A stretch of 64,000 nt of DNA from contig CM072521.1 in the NCBI GenBank assembly GCA_036898135.1, positions 66,498,793 through 66,562,792 of the forward strand, in the 5' to 3' direction. This DNA comes from Oncomelania hupensis (lineage: Eukaryota > Mollusca > Gastropoda > Littorinimorpha > Pomatiopsidae). Shown here piece after piece: positions 1 to 12,966 of this stretch; position 1 is the first letter of the stretch, and each line of letters opens with the position of its first letter. The notes beneath the pieces are model-generated. The model was not told the origin of the DNA and ran no database searches. It saw nothing but the letters and a program-made list of their open reading frames with translations. The translations under genes were made by a program, and so were the position numbers.

Positions 1-185
1 CTGATATATCTTTTAAATTGCCTAAGACGGTCATATAAAGGGCTTAAGACACGGTCGCTGGTTGCATAAACGAGGTTGTCGCATACCAGAGGTAATTTAT
101 TATTGGAAGTGAATCTGTCAGAAGTTTTCAGGTCACATAACGGAGGGAGTCGTATACCAGAGAGACGGATACCGGAGGTTCCACT

Positions 186-595
186 GTACTATCTTCTTCT
201 TCGCTAGACCTGTCACCTACCTTTTTTCTTGAAAACTCTTCCGGGACAAAACTCCTCATTTGTGTATGAGGTCTGTTGGATCAGCTTGGGAATATTGGGC
301 ACTTTCTGCCAAATGGTCATTGGGCTTCCAATGATGTTATTATTTAGCAATGTAGGCATTTTATATGTATGTATTTTGTTGATATTTTATAATGATGTTT
401 GTATTTTATTTTGTTTTTGTAAACGGGGTTTTGATAAATTGGAGTATAGCCTCAGCGACCCTGTTTGGGATGTCTTTATTGTAAAGTGACCGGCTGGTAG
501 AGTGCCTTCAGTGTTACCACTAGGGTTGTTTTGGCAGATCTTTTATTGCGAATCAGGGACGAGACCTCTTTCAGCGAAGTTGTGGTCTTGATTTG
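186..595 (+). repeat. Family A interspersed repeat, copy A1 (partial)
   Basis: This segment matches at least eight other places in the window (about 12.0, 13.3, 15.0, 34.4, 49.7, 53.9, 60.8 and 61.8 kb). A complete copy is about 650 bp. It starts near a GTTGGGGTGCCGGGG motif and ends after TTTGCAGTCCGCTGG with a short tandem tail of ACTAA type. This copy lacks the 5' part and decays at its 3' end. The family has no recognisable protein. The tandem 3' tail suggests a non-autonomous element moved by a LINE, but that is inference. Bases 1-185 before it show nothing I can name. Confidence 0.8.
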
Positions 596-764
596 ATTTG
601 ATATAATGGTGATATTGGTCTTTCACTTAAGGCATGAACAATTTGCAAACAGGGTGCTGTGCATTTTATTTTTATTTATTTGTTTTTTGACTAGTTTGTT
701 ATTATTTTTATTATCATCAATTGATTATTTATATATATATTAATTTACGCGTGTCTGTCATCAG

Positions 765-962
765 CCGTCGCCAGCTGATACAGAGGAGATGGAGTTCCTG
801 TCAGGAATGGACAACGACGACACTCAGCCTTCCATCACGTCACTCACCGCCACTGGTGGCTTTGATGACACGCCCAACCGTTCACCCTGCCCCCCTGACC
901 TCTCAGACCATATGCACCAGGATGACGATGATGATCTCCCCTCCTCCGCCCCCTTCAGTTAA
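765..962 (+). CDS. Terminal coding exon of an unidentified gene
   Basis: A GC-richer open stretch of 66 codons, including a TAA stop at 960-962, follows a good splice acceptor (pyrimidine-rich tract, then CATCAG just before 765). The peptide is acidic and rich in Ser and Pro: it includes EEMEFLSGMDNDD, then a Pro/Ser segment, an HMHQDDDDD acidic run, and ends SSAPFS. It looks like a disordered acidic C-terminal tail. I do not recognise the protein. The contrast in base composition with its AT-rich surroundings and the precise acceptor support a real exon. The rest of the gene lies upstream, outside the window. Confidence 0.6.
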   Translation, partial: PSPADTEEMEFLSGMDNDDTQPSITSLTATGGFDDTPNRSPCPPDLSDHMHQDDDDDLPSSAPFS

Positions 963-2660
963 CACCTGCCATTGTTAGAGCATCAGGGACCACGCTTTGA
1001 GACGTTTTAGGGCAACTTCCGAAGGCACTTGCTGCTGTTGTTGCAGTATCAACTTTCAAAGGCGCTACTTGTTACGTAGTATCAACTACAGGCGCATGCT
1101 GTTGTGTAGTTTTAACTTCCACAGTTCCACAGGCACTAGATATTGTCATGACAACTTTATTCTTGCTTCTCCGTGACATGTCCACCACTTTGGCTACAAG
1201 ACATGGCAGCTTCTGTGAGGCACCAGCCAGATAACACTTGTGTGTGGGATGTGTATTGTCCAGCATGCAAAGATTAAAAAAAATGAGGAAATGTTTTGAA
1301 TTGATCCGAATTTTGGGACATAACTGCAGCTAATGGAACCAAACCTGAACGACATAAGAGTTAAAAGTCTTCTGTGAGATGGCGGAGAAAATGTCTGCTG
1401 GCAGTGATCATGATGAAGGGAGACAAACAGTTTGGGTAAAACTTAGTAAGTTGTCTCCCTTAAAGAGAAGGATCTAGAGTTCGGGATAGCATAATTCTTA
1501 TAAGATGCTGTTCTCCAGGGAGGGATACATTGAAGCTTGCTCCTGTATGTATTGTGGTGAAATATATTTTCAAAGATTCTTCAGTGAGACACATTGAAAA
1601 CCTGTTTTCTTTTGAAGTGAATCAAATTGGAGTCTTGAATCTGGAGTTTAGAATTGACTGTCAAATGTGAGACGCGCATTAACTGTTGTTGCGGTACAAA
1701 GTGATTTGGTTGATTACCATGGAGTGATAGAGATCTGTCCTTGTGGTAGGGTTTAACACTGGGATGGAAAAGTGTTACTTCACGCAACATTTGACCCCAA
1801 GTCCACCCAGCTGTGATTCTAGGTACCTGGCTTATTAGAACCCCACTGTACTGCAGCCACAAAGAGCGCCTGCAGTGTAGGAAATGCGTATCTGTTGCAC
1901 CAACCCCCTAGGGAAAACTGTTCCTTTTTCTGTTGGATGGGGCTGGCTGGCTGGTGGTGACAAACGAGAGATAATGTAGTTTCGTTGCCTGTGTCGTTAA
2001 TTTTGAGCAATTTGTGATCAAAGGCCGACATGGTCTCATGATTTGAAAAGACCGCTGTTTTCTTTTCTCTTGCTTTAAGTGGATGATGAGAATTGTTAAG
2101 GCTGCAATGGGTGGTGTGTGTGACGCATTTGATGGATGTTGTTGAGACCGTGCTTTGTTCTGTTTGGTGGCAGCTACGTGACAGAGAAACAGATAATGTT
2201 AAACGTGCGTATGCCTATAAAGGCAGAGAGCAATATGACGATGGGTACAGGCCGGTTTTGTTTCTCTGCTTGAGGCAGAAACTGATCAGTTGAGTCTTTG
2301 TAGTTGATAGTAGTCCTACCTATATAGATCTCAGGACTACACTTAGACCACAGCGATGATGATATCAATACTGAAACCATTCACTGACATCTTCAGCCAT
2401 GGACTTCAGGGGTACCCTGTGAATCACTATATAAATTATTCCCTTATAAATTGAAAGAAATGTCAAACTTCAATAATTTCTGTGAAAGAAACTATTTGTC
2501 ATAAAATCTTTTTTTTTAAAACTCTTTCTCTCTCTGGGTCTTTTTGTGTGATATTTTGCACCTTGGTGTGTATGCTACAGCAATCATCAAAATCAGCATC
2601 ATGTTCTTAATCCACTGCATAAATAGTCCACACAAAACATACACCAATAATCAAATTCAT
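963..2660. other. Non-coding stretch after the terminal exon
   Basis: AT-rich sequence with no convincing ORF or repeat. The first part is probably the 3' untranslated region of the gene ending at 962, but no clear cleavage site was picked out. Confidence 0.4.
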
Positions 2661-2770
2661 GTAACGATCTAGCCCTAACCCTAAACCTTGCCCCATCCTT
2701 AACCCTAACTTAAGACTTAACAAGTTAAACCTAACCCTTAACCTCAGTCCATAACAGAACCCTAAAGCCA
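2661..2770. repeat. Degenerate CCCTAA-like interstitial tract
   Basis: Several CCCTAA and CCTTAACC-type units occur close together, separated by irregular bases. They resemble the TTAGGG-class telomere repeat but are too degenerate to be an active telomere. Low-complexity drift would look similar. Confidence 0.35.
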
Positions 2771-4226
2771 TAACTCTAAAGCCAGAACCCTATCAGTAAC
2801 TCTTCTTTGATGACATGATACTTCTTTTACTATGAGGTAATAATGACCTTGATGATTGCTTTATTTACTGGTGCCAGATAATGTATGAAATTGTTGAGAG
2901 CTGAGCGTTGTTTGTGAATTGATTGCACTGTTATGCTTAGAAGTGTTTTTGTCACAGTATGTCTGTAGTGTTTGAGTGAATATTTTGTACAGTGATATCC
3001 TTATCATACACATGTTGAGGTGGCTCTCTGAGTGTGTTTCCATTTGCTCTTCAGTGATACTGGCAGCTAAAACCTGTAGAAGGAGAAACAAAAAACACTC
3101 TTCATTTCATTATTTAACTTCTAAAAATTTTTTATCTCAATTGTAAACCTAAAACGTAGTGGCAAATATTTACATATGTGTTGTTGTTCATGTTCAGCCA
3201 CCTCTGAGGCTGTTTAACTTCATTTGTTTGGAGTGAGAGAGAGAGAGAGAGTGTGTCACCCCTTGTGAGTTTGTGATTTTTTTTTTTTAATTTATTTATT
3301 TCCAGTACTTGCTGTACATTAATGCTAGTACAGTTAATTTTCCTTTCAATAATGTTTTGATTGAATATGTTTTATGTGATAGTATTTTTAAATGTAATCC
3401 ATTGCAAGCAACACGACATAGTTTTCAAATGGGTGTATTTGACTCACAAATGTTTTGACTTGATGAATGTTAGATTAGAAAATTTGAGTGTTTTAGACAC
3501 AGTGGATAAATGGATATAAGATATATGAGTCAGGCAGCTGCACATTTTGGTTCAAGTTTTAGACAGTGGATAAATTGATTATGATATATATGAACATTAC
3601 GAAGTGAAATGGCTACATTAGGCTGTGGTAAGTCCAAACACAACATATATATAATATATATGTTTGTGGTATCCCGACCACCCTAATTTTTTGGCACTAC
3701 CCTAACCTTTCTTGGGTGGGGATTGTCTGGATTTTTTTTTTAAGCCTAAAAGTAAAAAGCCACAAAAATTGCACCCAAGGTGGAAAAGGTTTAAAGAAGA
3801 AAAAAGAAGAAGCTGGCCTACTGACCCTTTTTGTTTTTTTTAACCTATGTTACCGTAAACAGACGTTGTTTTTTTGGGCCTAAAGTAAAAATGTCTTTGC
3901 GAACAATGGATAGAATGAAAGCAACATGCGTGGGCTACTCTTTGACCTGACCCCAAACTGATATTTTTATTTAAATATTTAAAATGACAAAATATTCAGT
4001 TTTGGTTGAATTTCTTCGAAAGCTCTTTGAGAATGATGAGATCTTTTACCTACATGTAGGAAAGTTTTAAGTGCCAAGAGTGGCATCATTTATGTACTAA
4101 GTTCCACACTAATGCAGAGACAGAGAAAAGCAATCAGTATTCAATGTTTGTACTCCCCACCCCTCTTGTGATAGCGATTAGTGAAGATTTAGAGGTTGTG
4201 GAAGAATACAAAACTAAAAAGAGTAA
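2771..4226. other. Unannotated AT-rich stretch
   Basis: No gene or named element is visible. It contains a short AG run near 3236-3250 and several homopolymer tracts. Confidence 0.5.
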
Positions 4227-4475
<249 letters not shown>

Positions 4476-4766
4476 GGAGATATCATATAGAGAGGCCTTG
4501 GATTTGATGTTCAGTGTGGTTACTAAACAATTTTGTACTGATGTGAACATTGCATATCACTTGTAACTCACATCATTAGCAATGTGAGTCTATGTACTCC
4601 TCCCCCCTCCCATCCCCCACCTCACCACCCCTTACCCCCCAAAAAATAAAAATAAAAATTTCCAGATTTTTGCAAATATATGCGAGATGAGTCCTAAATT
4701 GTCCAATAATAACGTGTTGTTTTTTAAATGTGTCCGTCTCGCCACTGTCCATCATCTGTCTGTGCA

Positions 4767-5493
4767 AAACTTGCAAGTGGATTAATATCTCACAACCTAT
4801 TTAAACTATCACAACCAAACTTGGTAAGACGGTATATTATATCCATGAGATCTCATAAATGATCAGTGAATGAATGACTTCACTTCAAGGTCAATGTCAC
4901 AGAGTCATCAAGTTTTAAAAAATGACAATTTTTGGACAAATTTAACTTTTTAAATTTTTTTTCAATATTGTTAATATTGAGCTTATGATTCTTTGTTGCA
5001 TGACAGATATCAATCAGACACGTATACTATGCAAATTTGGTCAACCTCACTCCAAGATCACTGGAGCTGTCCAAAGTTGGTTAGTATAGGTACTTGGAAG
5101 TGACCTTGACCCTAAACATGAGAGATATAAAGTCCAAACTTGTTGTATTTAGAGATGATACTGATAGATTAAGCATTCATATATGTTCCGCTTTTGCATT
5201 GCTTTTGAAGGTCAAGGTCATTTGAGACATTGCCTAAACAATGTTTTTTTAAGTCATCGTATCATGGTTGAATGGCACTATTTAACCCATAGTATTCAAC
5301 AACATTGGGTTATTTGATCATAAACAAGACTGAGAGGTCAAGTGAAGGTTAAGGTCATCCTAAGGTAAAGCTCACTAAAGGTTAAGGTCAAAGTCAGTAA
5401 TACTTTGCATTTTAATGCCACTGTTTTATTTTTTTCTTTTGTGGGCACTCCTTTTCATGTTACATGCGAGTCATACGGGCTTTGCCCTTCTAG
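4767..5493 (+). mobile_element. Helitron-like non-autonomous repeat (3' end visible)
   Basis: The body has recurring AAGGTCAAGGTCA-type and ACCAAACTTGGT segments. The right end shows a short hairpin (GGGC TTT GCCC at 5477-5487), then TT and CTAG followed by T. A hairpin just upstream of CTRR is the 3' signature of Helitrons. The left end is not clear and the start is approximate. No helicase or Rep protein is encoded. Confidence 0.45.
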
Positions 5494-6193
5494 TTTTAAA
5501 TAGAACTGCTTTTTGTGTGTGTGTGTGAGACAAAATGTATTTGTAATCCTAACAATTATGGTAATAGAATGTAATTGCTGGTCTGTGATTTCATCTGCCA
5601 ATGTGAGAGCCCCCTGGCCTGTTACCTGACCCTCACTTTATGTCTTTTATTAGCTGAGCTCACTCACCAAGTGTCAGGACATTGACCATTACAGTCTGCT
5701 CTCTCAATACCATGGACAATGGTCAACCTTGAGTCACTGGAAAGTTCAGGAAAACGACCGGTGATTTGGGGTACATCAATATATTTAATGAACAGAGGGC
5801 CAAGTGACCGTGCAACACTGAACGTGGCAGCTTTGTGTACGTTGAGAAAAGGCAGCATTTTCTGGCAGACACGTGAACACTGTGGCTGTTGATGACTCAT
5901 GTTTGTATCTCTGTTGTGACTACCTGTTGGACGCTAATATGCTTTGATGAGTGCGTTTGTGTGTGTATATATATATTGTACTCTGTCAGATCAGACAATA
6001 ACTATAAAGCAAGTCTGTGCACGAATGCGTTTGATGGCAGGGACTTTATTGTGATAGTGGTGTCGTAGGCAGTGAGTGGCAGTACTGAAATACAGCCAGC
6101 AGGCACTAGGGCACTTTTCCACTCATCCCTCCCCAGTACTGTGCTCAGTTGTCTGGGGAGTCAGATGATGCAAGTTGGAGCCTTAAGCGGCTT
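5494..6193. other. Unannotated stretch
   Basis: No gene or repeat recognised, apart from short GT and TA runs near 5513-5526 and 5958-5975. Confidence 0.4.
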
Positions 6194-6195
6194 GA

Positions 6196-6420
6196 GTTAG
6201 ATCCTGTTTCTTTTTTTTTTTTCTTTTTTTTGGACACTTTATTGTCCCTTTTTATCGGGAAATTCTGGGCCGCCTCCTCTGTGGAAGACGTAGTCGCAGC
6301 CTGTGGCCTGCTCAAATCCAACCTACCTAAAATTAATTGAGTTTTTGACATTTTTGCTGGGGGAGCAAAACCAAAGTACCCGGAGGAAACCCCTGAGACG
6401 TCGCCCGAGTTGAAATAATT
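6196..6420 (-). repeat. Family B tRNA-derived SINE (partial)
   Basis: Read on the minus strand, it ends in the CCCAGAATTTCCCGAT segment shared with the copies at 7377-7680, 18935-19165 and 32700-32812. The preceding body has the shared AATTTTGCTGGGGG-like block in degraded form. The tRNA-like head is missing. Confidence 0.7.
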
Positions 6421-6720
6421 GGTTGAGTGTACATAGGCTGAGGGCCTCATAGACCTGGCATGTGATGGTTGGTTGAGTGTACATAGGCTGAGGGCCTCAT
6501 AGACCTGGCATGTGATGGTTGGTTGAGTGTAGGCTGAGGGCCTTATAGACCTGGCATGTGATGGTTGTTTGAGTGTAGGCTGAGGGCCTCATAGACCTGG
6601 CATGTGATGGTTGGTTGAGTGTAGGCTGAGGGTTTTATAGACCTGACATGTGATGGTTGGTTGAGTGTAGGCTGAGGGCCTCATATACCTGGCATGTGAT
6701 GGTTGAGTGTAGATAGGTTG
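6421..6720. repeat. 44-50 bp minisatellite
   Basis: About six to seven tandem units built on GGCTGAGGGCCTCATAGACC and TGGCATGTGATGGTTGG. The first two units carry an extra ACATAG; later ones lack it. It abuts the family B SINE. Confidence 0.93.
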
Positions 6721-7376
6721 GTGATGTCCTAACGTTGTGAAGAGTAGACTGTAGTCACAGTGTGAATTGTGGTAGACATTTCAGTGCCTGTTGTTTGCTC
6801 ATAGCTAACCCACTGTTAACACGGGTGTCGGACACTACAGCGAGCTACTCTACAGGAAGGATATTACCACAAGGGACACTACCCCGAACGTGACTCCACC
6901 GCGAAGGGTATCTTACCATGTGTGCGACACTACAGCAAAGCCTTTTATTTTCATGGGAGAGAGAGAGAGAGAAAGAAAAAGAGAGAGAGACAACACCACC
7001 ACATCCACAAAGGAATTAGAATAAATGTAAATTTCTATAAAAATAATGGACTAACCTCTCTAGACCTTCTGAATGTGTAACTATCAATCAAACTCTGGTC
7101 TTTTTCTCAGAAAGATATTAACACTTCCATTTTTCTGAAATTATGGCTGCAGAGGATAGACTTGCATTTACCAAAACTGACTCCCTCTGTCAAACGTTAG
7201 TAAAAAGTTGTGATGATGAATCTAGAGGACTGATTTTCGTGCTTCAATAGTTCTCTGATTTTACTTTTACATAATTATTACTAGCAGTAGCTGTAACAAA
7301 GATGACTGAGTGAGATTGATGATAACACAGGACCAAAAATGTAACTGCACACTCACTGTGACCCCACCCTATAGTA
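6721..7376. other. Unannotated stretch
   Basis: No gene recognised. It contains an AG-rich run at 6957-6990. Confidence 0.4.
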
Positions 7377-7680
7377 GTTTTTTTTTATACTTTATTGTTC
7401 ATTTTTATCGGGAAATTCTGGGCCACCTCACCTCCTCTGGGAAAGGTATAGGCACAGCCCAAACCCAACCTACCTAATAATAATTGTGTTTTTAACATTT
7501 TGCTGGGGGAGCAAACTGGAGTACCATGAGAAATCCCAGAGAAGTTGCCTGAGTTGAAAGTAAATAATTTTCGCAGAAACATAAGGCCGCGCGGCAGGAT
7601 CAATCCCACATCTGTCAAATGCCATTGGTTTCTAGCCTTTGGACAAGGCAAGTTTGTCCCACCTTAGACCACTGGGCTCA
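7377..7680 (-). repeat. Family B tRNA-derived SINE (near complete)
   Basis: On the minus strand the head resembles a tRNA gene: an A-box-like GCCCAGTGGTCTAAGG near 7665-7650, then a B-box-like GGGATTGATCC. The body has the shared GCTGGGGGAGCAAA-complement block, and the 3' end reads CCCGATAAAAATGAACAATAAAG-like. It is the best copy of this family in the window. Internal pol III boxes imply LINE-dependent retroposition, known for tRNA-derived SINEs. Confidence 0.75.
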
Positions 7681-10005
7681 ATAGTGTCGCACTTGCGATT
7701 AAGTTGCTCATGGTAGTGTTCCACTTGAGGCATGTTGCACTCATGATAGTGTCTCTTGTGGTAGTTTCTTGCTCATGGTAGTGTCCCTCGCAATAACGTC
7801 CTTGCGGTAGAGTCACTCACTGAAATATCCCTCACGTTAGTGTTTGTAGCATAATCATTATAACTGCTGGGGTCCCTTTCCCCACCCCTCCAAACCCTCA
7901 CCCCTTACCCTGATGTTGATCTGACTAATCCTTGTATGACAATCCACTTAAAATCAGTGTGTGATGTCCTTGTGTAGGTTGAAAATCAGTTGTGGTTGAG
8001 ATGAAGTGTGGTTTACATTTTGTTGTTGCTGTGGTGATTTTTAAAAAAAATGAATACATTAACCATAATATTTGACAGAACATTATCAATCTCTCATTCT
8101 GTCAGATTTAATTAAATGAAATGAAATATTTTTAAATATATATAATATATAATTGCACACTTAGCGGAACTAGTGAACAAATTGTGTCATTTGCTGTGTA
8201 ATTTCAGCCAACAGGTATTAAAAGAAATGTGCTTTTGATTTTGATTTTTTTAATATAATAAAAATAAATCGGCACTCAGATACTGTGTTGGAGAATCACA
8301 TACATATATAATTTGTAAAACTATTGCTTATTGCTAAATGATATTGGTGGATATTTGTGATGTTGTTAATCAGAGTTTTATGGTGTACATGCTAATGTTC
8401 ATCATCAGATACCACTGTTTTGTAAATACAGACACTTGACATTTTGTGTATGGTGTATGCTTTTGTGTCACAGGAATTATGAAACAAAAGCAGATTTTTA
8501 ACAAAGAAATTGTAAATACAGTAGTTTCTTTTGTTGAATGGAATCCCAAGTACGAAATACGATTACAGAACTTTGTTTGGCTTTACGTTGTAACATTGAA
8601 CTGCACCGATGAGTGATCAAATTGGTTTTACTTTATCTCGGCTTTGAATTTGAATCCAATGGTAAAATTATTAGAATGATTCTCAGAGAGAATGTATGTG
8701 TGTGTGTGTGTCAATGTAGAAACACCATTATTGTTACACACTCTTTATACTCTACCTTCGTTCTTTTGACCGCCTCGTTATTTTGGCGTCAAAACGGTGT
8801 TCCTTTAGGGGTAAGGCTGTATTAGGGTTAGGTAAAAATGGACAAATTTTTTTAAAATGTCAAAACAACGTATGTGGCATTTCATGAAAGTCATAACAAC
8901 TGTGTTTTTACACGGTTGTGTGTGTATGTTTGTGTGTGAGTGAAACAAAATGAGAACCGTCCGTAATGGCCGGTCGCCTGATACTGCATGAACGAGTTCA
9001 GCTGAATTACACAAGAGGACATAAGTGTGTGTGTGTGTGTAAGTGCGCACGTGAGTATTTGTAAGGGCATGTGAAACTGGGTGTGGTGTAGGTCAACAAC
9101 ATATTGGGGTACATGATATTATTGCTATAAGATTGCTGTGCAATGTTTCTTTCCCCTTACTAACCTCAACAGGCAATAGGGAAATGCCCAAGTGACTGAT
9201 TAGACAGGACAAAAGGCAGAAGACTGTCGGATGATTGTCTCAGTGGGTTGACTACATAGTTGATTTCATGACTGACTGACTCAGATAATTACTGTTGAAT
9301 GGATGATGACAAGCTTACTTGATTGGATAACTTGAGAGCAAGACTACTTACTGTCCAGTGTGGGAGTTAGAGAAGATGAAACATGAATCAATCAAACAAA
9401 TGAACAAATTGGTTACTGCGACGATTGTGCATGATCATTTTGCAATATTCTGTCATTCTTTGTATTTTATAATTAATTTGATTGTTTTGTTTTTTTGTCC
9501 CAATTTTTTAAAGGTAATATTTGTCCAACGCAAGCAACAGAATTGACACGTATTTCATTGCTTCAGCATGTTTCCATCAGCATAGCATACATAATGATAA
9601 TTTTCTACTTGTGTTCCACCGTACTGCCATTAATTAATCACAGTAAATTATACTAAATTATTTTGATCATTGTCGTGCATGATAAACTGACTGTTCAGGT
9701 AGGTTAACTTCAGGGAATACTTTAATGCCAGATCTATGTTAGATTGATAGACGTCATGACACATTTCCTTCTTCCTAGCTTATAATATTAAATGAAAGTA
9801 CTTGAAAATGTGTTCTTATATAGCGCACTTGCCAGCTAAAGGAATAGCTGTAGGCAGTGGAGAGAGAATATTTCAAATTAATGCTATAAATGCAAGGTGT
9901 CAACATGATCAAAAAGTACTATTTTGTCATGGTGGTGAAACAGATATATTGATATTAACCCTTTTGGGCAGCCGTGTGTGGGTGTATCTTGGTGAACACA
10001 ATGGG
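7681..10005. other. Unannotated AT-rich stretch
   Basis: No supported gene. Open frames here are short and lack codon structure. It contains short GT runs near 8697 and 9027. Confidence 0.5.
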
Positions 10006-10009
10006 ACAT

Positions 10010-11250
10010 TTATTTTGTGTGTAAGAGACCATTGTGTAAGGTTGGAAGAAGATATTGTGTGTGTGTAAGAGACCATTGTTTAAGGGTGGAAGAAGATATT
10101 GTGTGTGTGTAAGAGACAATTGTGTAAGGGTGGAAGAAGATATTGTGTGTGTAAGAGACAATTGTGTAAGGGTGGAAGAAGATATTGTGTGTGTGTAAGA
10201 AACAATTGTGTAAGGGTGGAAGAAGATATTGTGTGTGTAAGAGACAATTGTGTAAGGGTGGAAGAAGATATTGTGTGTGTGTGTAAGAGACAATTGTGTA
10301 AGGGTGGAAGATGATATTGTGTGTGTGTAAGAGACAATTGTGTAAGGGTGGAAGAAGATATTGTGTGTGTAAGAGACAATTGTGTAAGGGTGGTAGAAGA
10401 TATTGTGTGTGTGTAAGAGACAATTGTGTAAGGGTGGAAGAAGATATTGTGTGTGTGTAAGAGACAATTGTGTAAGGGTGGAAGAAGATATTGTGTGTGT
10501 GTAAGAGACAATTGTGTAAGGGTGGAAGAAGATATTGTGTGTGTAAGAGACAATTGTGTAAGGGTGGAAGAAGATATTGTGTGTGTAGGAGACAATTGTG
10601 TAAGGGTGGAAGAAGATATTGTGTGTGTAAGAGACAATTGTGTAAGGGTGGAAGAAGATATTGTGTGTGTAAGAGACAATTGTGTAAGGGTGGAAGAAGA
10701 TATTGTGTGTGTGTAGGAGACAATTGTGTAAGGGTGGAAGAAGATATTGTGTGTGTAAGAGACAATTGTGTAAGGGTGGAAGAAGATATTGTGTGTGTGT
10801 AAGAAACAATTGTGTAAGGGTGGAAGAAGATATTGTGTGTGTGTAAGAGACAATTGTGTAAGGGTGGAAGAAGATATTGTGTGTGTGTAAGAGACAATTG
10901 TGTAAGGGTGGAAGAAGATATTGTGTGTGTGTAAGAGACAATTGTGTAAGGGTGGAAGAAGATATTGTGTGTGTGTAAGAGACCATTGTGTAAGGGTGGA
11001 AGAAGATATTGTGTGTGTGTAAGAGACCATTGTGTAAGGGTGGAAGAAGATATTGTGTGTGTGTAAGAGACCATTGTGTAAGGGTGGAAGAAGATATTGT
11101 GTGTGTGTAAGAGACCATTGTGTAAGGGTGGAAGAAGATATTGTGTGTGTAGGAGACAATTGTGTAAGGGTGGAAGAAGATATTGTGTGTGTGTAGGAGA
11201 CAATTGTGTAAGGGTGGAAGAAGATATTGTGTGTGTGTAGGAGAGGATTA
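10010..11250. repeat. 44-bp GT-rich minisatellite array (about 28 units)
   Basis: Tandem units contain GTGTGTAAGAGACAATTGTG then TAAGGGTGGAAGAAGATATT. Unit length varies by 2 bases with the number of GT steps. Edge units differ (ACCATTGTG in the outermost units), while the centre is more uniform. All three minus-strand frames stay open for over 1 kb simply because the unit holds no stop on that strand. I see no gene here. Confidence 0.98.
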
Positions 11251-11970
11251 GGTGGGGGGTCTACGTGGGGATAAGCGATGCGTGTGTGTGTTTAGGAGGG
11301 GATTTGTTTGGGTGTAATTAATGTTATTTTGCATCTTCCCCAATTGTTGTTTACAATGAATGGTTGCAGACTTGTACATAACCTGAGAACAGCCCACTAC
11401 TAAGGAAAAGTACATAAATTAACCGTTTGCCATTTACATCAACCATTCTCTGTGATGTTTGTTTTTGTGTCAACATTCTTGTATTAACAGTACTTTGTAA
11501 ATCATATATTGTAATTGTAAATGAAATACTACATTGTAAATTAAATATTACTTTGGTTAAATAAAATATTGCTTCCTTAAAAAAAAACACACACAGAAAC
11601 CCCACACAATTGCAACTACATAGGTATGTGGTAAGATGTAGACACGCATATGAAATACTGTGCAATGTTTACTTGTCACATTTTGTAAAGTGTACATATT
11701 CTTTTTGGGGTGGGGGTGATGGGAGGGGGAACTGTTAAACGTGTGTTTGTTTAATTGAAAGAGAAACAATGCCGTTAGTGTGATATGGGTTGTTAACATT
11801 TTTGAAATGCATTCATATTGTGACTGACATGCATGCAACAACGTAAGTCTATGCATGTATTTTTCTAATTGTCTATCTGTGCTTGGTTTCTTAGTGATAT
11901 ACCCAGTTCAGTGAACATTAGGTAATGCTGTCAGAATTCAAGAAATACCCAGTTGAGGCGTAGATCAATG
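11251..11970. other. Unannotated AT-rich stretch
   Basis: No gene recognised. An AATAAA-containing segment near 11560 is followed by a short A-run, but no transcript can be tied to it. Confidence 0.4.
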
Positions 11971-11975
11971 AACGA

Positions 11976-12540
11976 CATCCCCTCAGGGGGGTACCGGGGA
12001 TTTCTGCATAAATAGTATCCCCACTTTCTGGAAATTTAGTGCTTTAAATTCCCACTGCCGCTATCTTTCTCCTTTGTTCTTTCTCATTCCTATACTTTGT
12101 TCTATCATTCTACTATACTATTTTCTTATTCTCTATAGACCAGTCACCTACCTTTTTTCTTGAAAACTCTTCCGGGAAAAAACTCCTCATTTGTGTGTGA
12201 TGTCTGTTGTATCAGCTTAGGAATATTGGACACTTTCTGTCAAATGGTCACTAGGGCTTCCTATGATATTATTATTTAGCGATGTAGGCATTTTTTATGT
12301 ATGTGTTTCGTTGATATTTTATAATTCTGTTTGTATTCTATTTTGTTTTTTAAATGGGGGTTCGATAAATTAGAATATTATATAGCCTCATCGTCCCCTC
12401 TTTATTGTAAAGTGACCAGCTGGTGGAGTGCTTTCAGTGTTACCACTGGGGTTGTTTCAGCAGATCTTTTATGTGGATCAGAGGTGAATCCTCTTTCAGC
12501 AAAGTTGTACCCTGTAAGCAATGAATAACTAACAAACAAA
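11976..12540 (+). repeat. Family A repeat, copy A2
   Basis: Near full-length match to family A, from the GGTACCGGGGATTTCTGC start to the AGCAATGA-type tail. It carries scattered substitutions and small deletions. Confidence 0.85.
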
Positions 12541-12836
12541 AATGAACGGCAGATAATGTTGTCAGAGTTCAACCCTAGTGTTGCCCTGGGCTGTATACAA
12601 GAGCAAAGGGACTTAACTGCAAAGTCCACCAATACTGAGCCACATTTGGAAGGGATATAATCCTATTGTAACAAGCAGCTCAATAGGCCATTTTAGTATT
12701 AAGAGGCTGTGGATACCTGTGTCTACTTATTACTAGACTGGTATGCCTCAGCAGCTAGTTGCCAGTGCTGGGTGTGATGCAGGTTCAAATCTTTTTGCAT
12801 GGCCCAGTGGGGAATAAACTGACACTTGGGATGCCT

Positions 12837-12966
12837 GGAATGTTAGCAGTAAACTTGGATTGGAATGTTAGCAGTAAACTTGGATTGGAATGTTAGCAGT
12901 AAACTTGGACTGGAATGATAGCAGTAACCTTGGATTGGAATGTTAGCAGTAAACTTGGATTGGAAT
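12837..12966. repeat. 25-bp minisatellite (five units)
   Basis: Tandem copies of GGAATGTTAGCAGTAAACTT followed by GGATT, with one variant unit. Confidence 0.95.

Noticed and set aside
229..489. 86-codon hydrophobic ORF, with relatives at 15251-15484 and 54355
   Set aside because: It is part of family A. The frame is not kept in all copies and there is no sign of selection on it.
9955..11203. Three overlapping minus-strand frames of 359-397 codons
   Set aside because: They are the same minisatellite read in three frames; the unit contains no stop on that strand.
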